A stretch of DNA of 64,000 nucleotides from Lepus europaeus (Eukaryota > Chordata > Mammalia > Lagomorpha > Leporidae), in assembly GCF_033115175.1 (NCBI RefSeq), contig NC_084827.1, positions 62,991,201 to 63,055,200 on the forward strand, written 5' to 3'. Every line of letters begins with the position of its first letter. Position 1 is the stretch's first letter. A program made the position numbers and the translations under genes. Shown piece after piece: positions 56,583 through 64,000 of the stretch. The notes under the pieces are model-generated. The model was not told the DNA's origin. It did not search any database and saw only the letters and a list, made by a program, of their open reading frames with translations.

Positions 56583-56621
56583 ATGCTCAGCGTTCTGCAC
56601 TTCCTCCGGAGCTTCTTCAAG
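56583..56621 (+). CDS. ARHGEF4: Candidate first coding exon, probably ARHGEF4 (Asef)
   Basis: ATG in a near-ideal start context (GGCGGCCACCATGC) opens 13 codons, MLSVLHFLRSFFK, ending exactly at AAG before a consensus splice donor. The exon therefore ends in phase 0. The peptide is hydrophobic and basic, and too short to identify by itself. Gene assignment rests on human gene order, where ARHGEF4 lies just downstream of AMER3 on the same strand, and on the CpG island. ARHGEF4/Asef is a guanine-nucleotide exchange factor for Rac1/Cdc42 activated by APC binding; its SH3, DH and PH domains would be encoded beyond this window. It could instead be an unknown transcript. Confidence 0.6.
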
Positions 56622-56630
56622 GTGAGAGTC
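56622..56630 (+). other. ARHGEF4: Splice donor of the candidate first exon
   Basis: AAG|GTGAGAGTC fits the mammalian donor consensus closely. The following sequence up to the window end would be intron. Confidence 0.72.
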
Positions 56631-58476
56631 CGCGTCCCGGCACCTGCGGTCGGGCTCGCGGCGACCAGCAACTTACCAGGCAGAGGCGAGCCTGCGCGCG
56701 GCGCTGCGCCCCGGGCAGTGCGCCCCACACCGGCACCGGCTCCCGCTCGCAGCCAACTTTGCGATATGCGGACCCGGAGGCGGCGTCCCACAGCCGCGCG
56801 GCCGCCCGGACCCCCGGGAGGGAGCGGTGCCGCGTCGGCAGAGGGCTTGACAGTGGCCCTGGCGAGCCTTGGCGAGGGCGAGCGCCTGGGTTCGTCTCCC
56901 CGGCGCCCGGGCTGTTGCAGCCCGGGTCTCTCGGCGCGGGACCGCGGGTTCCTGGACGGGCGCCTGGTGTCCAGCCCTGTAGGTGCCCAGGAAGTGGTTG
57001 CTGTCGTTATTGTCACCCGGACTGCGGGAATCAGAGGGGGAGGCGGGGTAGGGAGCGAGAAAAGGGGTGGCTAAGCCGCGGCAAGGGAGTGGGAACCCGC
57101 AGCCGGCGCTGTTAGACTCCCGCGCCTGCCAGGGGTCCGCCCCCTTCCCAGGCCCGAGCTCACCAGCACCTCCGCTTCAGCTGCCCCCACTGGCAGCGCA
57201 AAGTGGGCGGTGGGCTCCAAGACACTGTCAGAGTGGTGGCGGCTGCAGGTGGCCAACCTCCACCTCCACAGGTGGGCGATGCGTGGGAGGTGGGTGGGTG
57301 GCAGGGCGCGGGTGGACTCTTTCTGCAGGTCAAGTACCAGGAAACAGGCCAGCTCTGGGCAGGACAGGCTCAGGGAGGAAGCTTCTCAAGCTGCAGCCTG
57401 GCAGGCAGCTGGGAGGAGGTGGCCCAAGGCTGGACGGCAGGAGCCCTGCCCTCACCCTGTCCCGCAGTTGGCCTGAAAGTGCAGAGGTGAACCATCTCTC
57501 TGGCCATGCAAACATCAGCCGGGTGAGAAGGTGGTCTTCCAGGAATGTGTGCAAGTGCATGCAGAGGGTGCCTCTGGTGCCCGTGCTTGGGCTCAGAGCA
57601 CACAGATCCCCCTTTGGCTTCTGGTGCTGTCCCTGCTGGGATGTACAATCCTGGGATGATTCCCTGCGTGCCTGATCTTTGCTTTCCGTTTTGAAACAAA
57701 TGGGTGATCATCTCACAAGTCCCGGGCTCAATGTGAGCATCTGTTGAGAAAATGTGTTGGTCTATGAAGTGCTGGTTCTTCCTCACCCCCAGCTGTGCTG
57801 GTAGCAGGTGGCCTAGGTGAAGGGGAGCCACATAGCAAGCAGAGTGTGGCTGAAGGAGAGGCTACCAGGCATCCCTGGACAACCTCCATGCCCCACCTGC
57901 AGACCGGAAGGCTCCCGGGAATGGGGCCTTTGAGAAAACATTCCCAGCACACACGCTGTCTTCACCTGTTCTCAGAGGCCTTTCCATGCCTCTGGGTCCC
58001 AGCACCTGCCATCTGGTTCCTGTAGGTCCTGAGACACCCCCAGCCCCTGTGTGCATGCCAAGGAGATGAGCACCTGTACCTATCAGAGATGTCTCTTCCT
58101 GCTGCCCACCTGGTGGGAAGGGTCTCTGAATGCCACAACAGCAGACCACTTGTGTGTCCTGCCGAGCCATCTGTAAACACAACGCACACTTGTTCTCCCT
58201 CATGAGTACCCTGGTCACGTGGGAGCTCAAGGCAGTCACCTGCTTGAGTCACCTGCTGGGGCCTCTGGGCCTGGGCGTGTGTGGACCACCTGACCACTGC
58301 TCCATCCTGGGAGCCTCAGGCCATTGTGGTCCCACCATCACACTCTGTTAGCAGAAGCATATCGAGCTGTCACCAAGAACCAGGAGGAAGAAGGGTGCCT
58401 CAGACCCCTTCTGACGGGGGCCTCCTGCAGACTTGCATAGCATCCAGGTCTGCTTTGGGCAAGCTGGGCACCAGGG

Positions 58477-58517
58477 GCCCGCAGGGTGTGACAGCCACGT
58501 GACAGAGCATCTCCCAA
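58477..58517 (+). repeat. 41-bp direct repeat, right copy, with CACGTG E-box
   Basis: Begins GCCCGCAGGGTGTGACAG and otherwise matches 55897-55937. Lies inside the putative first intron, about 1.9 kb after the exon. Confidence 0.92.
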
Positions 58518-58996
58518 GTGCAGGTGGGCCGCCCAGAGAGCCTGTACTTGCCATAGGCTCCATGCAAAGTGTACCACCTTTGAGGTCACCCAGCAAATGA
58601 GCTGCAGTGGCATACTCTGGGGGAGGGGTGGGGAAACAGCCACCTGACACATCCAGAGGCCCCACCTGGCCTGATGTGAAGGCCAAGGTCTTTGGCTTTC
58701 AAAAGGGCTATTCCAGAGTGTTCCAGACAACTAGTGGTCCTTGCCCTCAATGGAAGCTCCCTCTGTTTTCATGGAACATGTGTCCCACACAGGCATGCAT
58801 GCTTCCAAGCTTTTAGGGTATCTTACTACTTGCTGTCCCTCAAGACCCATCAGTCTGAAGCCACAGAGCAGAATGAGGTCTCTGCTGGCTAACTTAAATC
58901 GGAGTCAGTGTGCTGAGGCAGGTGGTGGAGGCTTGCTTTTGCACCATCATGGAAAAGCACCCTGCTTCTGCTCACCCCAGAATCCTGGGCAGGAAA

Positions 58997-59021
58997 CACA
59001 CACACACACATACACACACTA
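58997..59021. repeat. (CA)n microsatellite
   Basis: Eleven or so CA units with one TA interruption. Confidence 0.88.
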
Positions 59022-60978
59022 GCAGAGCTTTTGCCAAATCCCTGGCTTTGTATTAGTGTCAAAGGTCACCCTAGCAGTTTTGTTCCAGCAAGGAGGTTGC
59101 CTGTGTGTCAGTGCGGCTGCCAAGAGTATCTACACAAGAGTCTATTACTGTCGTCTGCTGGTGTTCAAGGCTCCCATGTCTTCTGCACAAGCCAAACCAA
59201 CAAGTAAAGTAGGGGAGGCAGCGGGGATGTCCCTCCTAGACTGCTGATTCCTTGGTCACCAGGAATGAAGTATTGCTACTGATGGACAGCTTTGGAGGGG
59301 AGATGGTGTTCCAGAGACTTCCACTTAGGTGTCTTGCCACAGAAGTCTCCGTGCCATGGGTCAAGGGAGCCAGGGTGGAGTTTCTGCTGCTCTCTGAGCA
59401 CATGTTTGTCAACTGGATGCTCAGGAGCTGGAAAAATTGCAAAGGGCAGGTCCTGGAGTCCACTGGGCTACCGTGAGGTAGACACAAGGCGCAGCTCCAT
59501 TTTTGACCCGACATGCTGGCACCTTATTCCTGGTGGCAAGCTGTAGGGACATCCTGAGCCACCTGAAATTGTTGCTAGCTCAGAACCTGTTGGTTGGTGG
59601 TTTCTGAAAGACCCAGATGTTCCTCAGTAGAGGCGCCTCGGAAAGATTCGGCAGTTGACACTCCTGATGTCACTGCTGGACTGGCTTCCCTCCACTCAAG
59701 GAGCTTTGGGTCCATTGAGTTTTGTCTGGGAATCGGACAAACGGCACTGGGGTGTATTCTGTAAACGTGAGTGCCCCGTATGTGCTGGGTGTCAGTCTAA
59801 GACAGGGAGACTTCCGTATAGCAGGTCTAGTTTTTCTACTTTTATCAATCAGGACCCCACTGGTACTGGTTCTGCTTGTCGATTTCAGTCCTGGTGGCCC
59901 CAAGAATGGTTGGCCGATGTCACAGAGCTGCAGCACATCCTGGGTGCCACTCTGGCTTCCGGCACTTGAAATCCTGCCGGCTCCACCATTCCCACCTGTA
60001 GAATCCCAGCTGACAGCTGGGTCCCCCATCAGCAGCGCCAGCTGATAGAGAACAGTAACTGCAGTAATTCTCCAAGATGTTGGACTTCTCAGTGCCTTGG
60101 GATGGGGCCTGTCTCTTGGCCTCTCATAGGGGCATGGTTATGGATGGAGAGCAGCTTGCTCTTGGTCAGACCAAGAAGGAGCAGAAGCAGAGGGAACTTC
60201 TGTGCCCCTTCAGGTAACAAGGAATTCCTTGGCTTTGCAGTCTCATTTCCTGGGGCGCCTCTCAAGCTGAGAGTTCCATCAATGGAGAGTTCAGCCATGG
60301 GATGCATCCTAGCTGTTGGAACTGTTGTGCTGTTTCCCGGATAGGTGGCTGCACCGAGCATCACCATGTTCACCTTGTCTTTGAGTTATGTGCCCCCATC
60401 CTTGGTCAAGCACTCTGAGACCCATCCCCCTACCTTTGCCTGGTTTCTGCTGGTACGGGTGGGCACAGTCACTGTTTGCCAGCATGTGAGTCTCTTCTTT
60501 GTCATGGGTTCCCACTGCCATGCTGAAGCGCAAGGGTGGCCATGAGGAGAACAAGCCTCCCTTTCTGGTGAGGAGGAGGAGGTACCAGGCCCCTGAAGCA
60601 GCCAGAGAGGCCTGCAAGAGCTCAGTGGGCTTGTGCACCACTGTTTTACCCATTCCTAAGCAAGGGGTGCCACTCTTTCCCAAATGATGCCTTAACTTTC
60701 ACTGGAGGAACAGAGAAACAATTGTGCTGGCTTTATGGTTCCCGGGGCCACAGATGGATGGACTCAGGCTTGCTTCTGGTTGAGGGGTGTCTCGGGCCTG
60801 GGGCGGTGGGACAGGAGAAAGACTGCATGTGTGGTCAGGGAGAGTCCCCGTGCTGATATTCCAGGACTCAGTCTGTTGTTCCTTCTGTTTAAGTTGGCTG
60901 CCTTTCATTTGGGTTGTGTAGCAAGAGCCATTTCCCTCTCAAGGCACCCAGTAGACCATGTAGTAGGCAATGGCCAAT

Positions 60979-61046
60979 AATTTTTTTTTAAGATTTATTT
61001 ATTTATTTGAAACCCAGAATTACAGAGAGAGAGAAGGAGAGGCAGA

Positions 61047-61091
<45 letters not shown>

Positions 61092-61346
61092 CTTCCACCT
61101 GCTGGTTCACTCCCCAGGTGGCCACAATGGCCAGAGCTGCGCCTATCCAAAGCCAGGAGCCAGGAGCTTCTTCCGGGTCTCACACGTGGATGCAGGGGCC
61201 CAAGGACTTGGGCCATCTTCTGCTGCTTTCCCAGGCCATAACAGAGAGCTGGATCAGAAGTGGAGCAGCTGAAACTTGAACTGGCACCCATATGGGATGC
61301 TGGCACTGCAGACAGTGGTTTTACCTGCAATGCCACAGTGCCAGCT
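60979..61346 (-). mobile_element. C-SINE, first of three stacked
   Basis: Minus-strand copy with a long GA tract (61047-61089) and complete body and head. Flanked by related ATGGCCAATAATTTTT and ATGGCTGATGATTTTT. Confidence 0.93.
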
Positions 61347-61360
61347 CCATGGCTGATGAT

Positions 61361-61696
61361 TTTTTTTTTTTTTTTGGACAGGCAGAGTGGATAGTGAGAG
61401 AGAGAGACAGAGAGAAAGGTCTTCCTTTTTGCCGCTGTTTCACCCTCCAATGGCCGCTGCGGCCGGCGCATCTTGCTGATCCAAAGCCAGGAGCCAGGTG
61501 CTTCTCCTGGTCTCCCATGCAGGTGCAAGGCCCAAGGACTTGGGCCATCCTCCACTGCATTCCCGGGCCATAGCAGAGAGCTGGCCTGGAAGAGGGGCAA
61601 CCGGGATAGAATCCGGCGCCCCGACCGGGACTAGAACCCCGTGTGCTGGCACCGCAAGGCGGAGGATTAGCCTGTTAAGCCACGGCGCCAGCCCCC
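61361..61696 (-). mobile_element. Second-type C-SINE, second of three stacked
   Basis: Minus-strand copy from T15-GGACAGGCAGAGTGG to the head complement CACGGCGCCAGCCCC. Target copies CCATGGCTGATGATTTTT (from 61347) and CCATGGCTGATAATTTTT (61697-61714) differ by one base. Confidence 0.95.
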
Positions 61697-61713
61697 CATG
61701 GCTGATAATTTTT

Positions 61714-61993
61714 AAAACAGTTTTATTTTTATTTATTTGAAAGGCAGAGTTACAGAGAGAGAGGGAGAGGCAGAGAGAGAGAAAGATCTTTCATCCACTG
61801 GTTCACAAGAGCTAGGAGCTTCATCTTGGTCTCCCACATGGGTGCAGGGGCCCAAGTGCTTGGGCCACCTTCTGCTGTCTTCCCAGGCCATTAGCAGGGA
61901 GCTGAATCAGAAGTGGAGCAACTGGGATAAGAACTGGCGGCCTTAGGGGATGCAAGCAATGGCTTAACTCAGTATACCACAGCGCTGGCTCCT
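61714..61993 (-). mobile_element. C-SINE, third of three stacked
   Basis: Minus-strand copy lacking the CACTCCCCAGATGGCC part of the body; head complement ends ACCACAGCGCTGGCTCC. Confidence 0.9.
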
Positions 61994-63864
61994 GGGCCCC
62001 CAGTTTCTTTCCTGGTAAAGACTCTTGTTTGCAAAAGACAGAAAAGGGCTCCTGTTAAGTGAACAAATGGTGGGGTGTCGGGGAGCTCCCAGACCCCGAG
62101 AGGGGAAAGCACAGCTTGTCCTGCAGCTTGGGTGGACTTGAAGCTCTGCCTCCCCCATGCCCCATCAGCACTCTGCAGGTGCCAGCAGGTCACCTGCAGT
62201 GGTTCAGGTCTGTCTTAGGTGCCGGGGTCCTGGCTGGGGCTTGTCTGAACTGCAGGGAGTAGGAAAAGTTCTCTGCCTCCTTTCTATCTTCCAAATGGGT
62301 GGGCTCTGGCTTCTCTCTCATCTTGGGGTCCCCAAGCTGGGTAGCAAAGTGGCAAATTCCCCTGCATGGCACACAGTGAGGGCAAAGTGCCTGCAGCATG
62401 CCCTCAACTGTCAGCCTTTGGTGTCTATACCCCAGGTCCACATGTGTAGACCCACGGGTCACACTTCTAGGTCAAGGTGTTGGCAGAGACTGAGGCCACA
62501 GAGACCCTGAGCTGTGGAGGAGCTGAGTTCTGTGGAGTCCTGCAGAGGCTGGTCTCCCCTGGATGGCAGAGGGCAGAGAGATCAGGCGTGGGAGTCAGAC
62601 ACCAATCGGTCCCTGATGTCGCCCCGGTGCTGTGTCTCCTGCCACCTTGGATTCCGCCATCCTTGACCGTGTTGTTATCCAGAGGCTCCAGGGCTTCCTC
62701 TCGAGGAGACACCTGCTCCCTGGGCATGTCCTGCTGTGTGCTCTGGCTGCAGACCCTTCCTTGGTCACCTGTCAATCTCCCTCTCTGACCTGGTCAGCTC
62801 CATCCCATTCAACATGGACCGGCATGCAGAGCTTATGAGGGATGGGACCCAGAACCCTGTGAGGTTGCTGGAGTCCTCTGCAAACTCTGACCCAGCCACT
62901 CAGGTGTGGGGTGCACCCTGTGTGCTGTCTGCCCCATGACCTCCGTAGCCCCTGCTGCCTGCTGCAGACTCAGCCCTTGGGGACCCCATTCTCAGTCAGG
63001 CCCCCACAGGAGTCGCTGGCCCCAGTGTTCTGCCCACTTCTCCTGCCGAGTGGGACTTGCTCTCTGGCTGGGATGCATACTGGTTTTTAGGAGCCCCTAC
63101 TGGTTTCCCCCTCATGGAGCTGGGCCACATTCTGACTTCCTGCCCGTTGTACGGTTGTGAGATGTAAAGGCTGTTGCTGTGATGGCCCTGGGCTGGCTTT
63201 GGCTCCTGCTGGGAACCCAGTCTGAACTCTTTGAGGCATGGGTAGTGCTTCCTGTGAGGCCCTGAAGTCCCTCGTCTGGTGACATGTGTGCTACAGGTCA
63301 GAAGCCAGAGGTCCCTATGCTTACAGGGTACCCTGGGATGCCTCCCCTCTGCACCAGTCCCCTTGTAGGGTCCCCCGTTTGTCCTCCAGGTTACAGCAAC
63401 ACCTCCTCCAGGAAGTCTCCTGTGATGCCCCCTCCCTCGCCTTCTGGCCCCTTCTTAGTGCCCTCTGCTGCAGGTATGCCGGGTTAGTTATCTCTCATCT
63501 CTCCACACATCGTCGTAATGTTCCTTAATCGGGGATGTCGTTTCTGATGTTTCTACTTACTGTTCTCAGAAGACCCTGCAACCATACATGGTCATTTCGT
63601 TCCTCTGAGTTCCCAGCTTGCCCATGTTAGGGTCACCTTTGATGTGCTGTGGACAACGATGCAGAATCAAAACCCTCCCCCGCATGCCACCAGAGGAACA
63701 CCCCAGCCCAGAGGGACACCTGCTATTGCAGTGCCCAGTAATTAATGAACGCACTGAATCAAAACCCAGCTGTCCTGCACACGGTGAGGCAGATCCACAA
63801 GTGTTCATTTTATTATGAGGTCAGAACTGACGTCTAAACATACGTTGCTTTTGCATATCATACC
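61994..63864. other. Putative intron, unique sequence
   Basis: No exon or repeat recognised up to the L1 fragment. GC-moderate. Confidence 0.45.
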
Positions 63865-64000
63865 TTCCGTAAGTTCAAGATCACTGTGCACTTGCTCCCC
63901 ATGTAGGACCTCTGTCCTTAATGAGTTGTACTATGAGAATTAACGGTAAAACTTGTCTTCAAACAGTGTTATACCTTGTGTGTCTGTGTGGGTGCAAACT
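63865..64000 (+). mobile_element. L1 3' UTR fragment, cut by the window edge
   Basis: AAGATCACTGTGCACTTGCT, CTCTGTCCTTAATGAGTTGT and CTTGTGTGTCTGTGTGGGTG align with 28005-28136 of the L1 at 22-28 kb, with scattered differences. It continues beyond position 64000. Only a 5'-truncated piece is visible. Confidence 0.88.

Larger units (their letters stand above)
56270..57190. promoter_or_regulatory. CpG island with TATA-less promoter
   Basis: CpG dinucleotides are dense throughout this stretch, unlike the rest of the window. GC boxes GGGGCGGG occur near 56464 and 56488-56497, just upstream of the first coding exon, and no TATA box is seen. The island continues through the exon and into the intron, the usual position for a mammalian 5' end. 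Transcription is inferred to run rightward. Confidence 0.8.
57191..60978. other. Putative first intron, SINE-free stretch
   Basis: About 3.8 kb without any C-SINE, unusual for this window. No exon is convincing. Between about 59240 and 60690 both strands have several moderately long open frames interrupted by a few stops. These could reflect an old processed pseudogene, but no family is recognised. Confidence 0.45.

Noticed and set aside
56120-57675. Long open frames (200-298 codons) on both strands in and beside the CpG island
   Set aside because: High GC depletes stop codons in all frames. The composition is Arg/Gly/Ala/Pro as expected for such DNA. Only the 13-codon exon has both start context and splice donor.
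471-61993. tRNA genes suggested by the C-SINE heads (GTTCGAGTCCTGGCTG and similar)
   Set aside because: The A- and B-box-like sequences belong to tRNA-derived SINEs. None forms a complete cloverleaf outside a SINE context.

Overview
This window is mammalian nuclear DNA, almost certainly from a lagomorph and most likely rabbit (Oryctolagus). About forty copies of the lagomorph-specific tRNA-derived C-SINE occur on both strands. Each has a tRNA-like head, a body with the AAGTCCTTGGGCCCCTGCAC block, a CT-rich tract and an AAATAAATAAA tail. A 6.2-kb L1 and older L1M and MIR debris add to the repeat load. There is no sign of bacterial or plasmid sequence.

Only two protein genes can be supported. 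At the left end, 1700-4273 (+) is the single intact coding exon of AMER3 (FAM123C), an APC membrane-recruitment protein of 857 residues. It is preceded by a good splice acceptor and followed by a 3' UTR with a likely poly(A) signal near 5993. At the right end, a CpG island (about 56270-57190) holds an ATG in a strong start context, 13 codons, and a perfect splice donor at 56622. I read this as the first coding exon of the downstream neighbour. Human gene order (AMER3 then ARHGEF4, same strand) makes ARHGEF4/Asef the best candidate. If so, the two neighbours both encode ligands of the APC armadillo domain.

The roughly 50 kb between them is a repeat-rich intergenic region. In order it contains: C-SINEs and a possible solo LTR (6.4-17 kb); an old antisense L1M riddled with SINEs (17.6-20.2 kb); a truncated 5S rRNA pseudogene (20.7 kb); a nearly complete but inactivated L1 with target-site duplications (22.2-28.3 kb); two consensus-matching CTCF core motifs in divergent orientation (30.5 and 31.5 kb) and a third candidate at 36.5 kb; a 9-bp-unit minisatellite (33.15-33.55 kb); two long GT-rich arrays (37.4-38.0 and 44.3-44.7 kb); and further SINEs, some nested, inverted or stacked. 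The end of the window enters another L1 3' UTR.

I found no undescribed enzymatic or defence system. The most interesting items are the candidate insulator between two APC-pathway genes, a 41-bp E-box-containing duplication bracketing the CpG-island promoter, and several informative retroposon arrangements. All repeat boundaries and family names were judged by eye.
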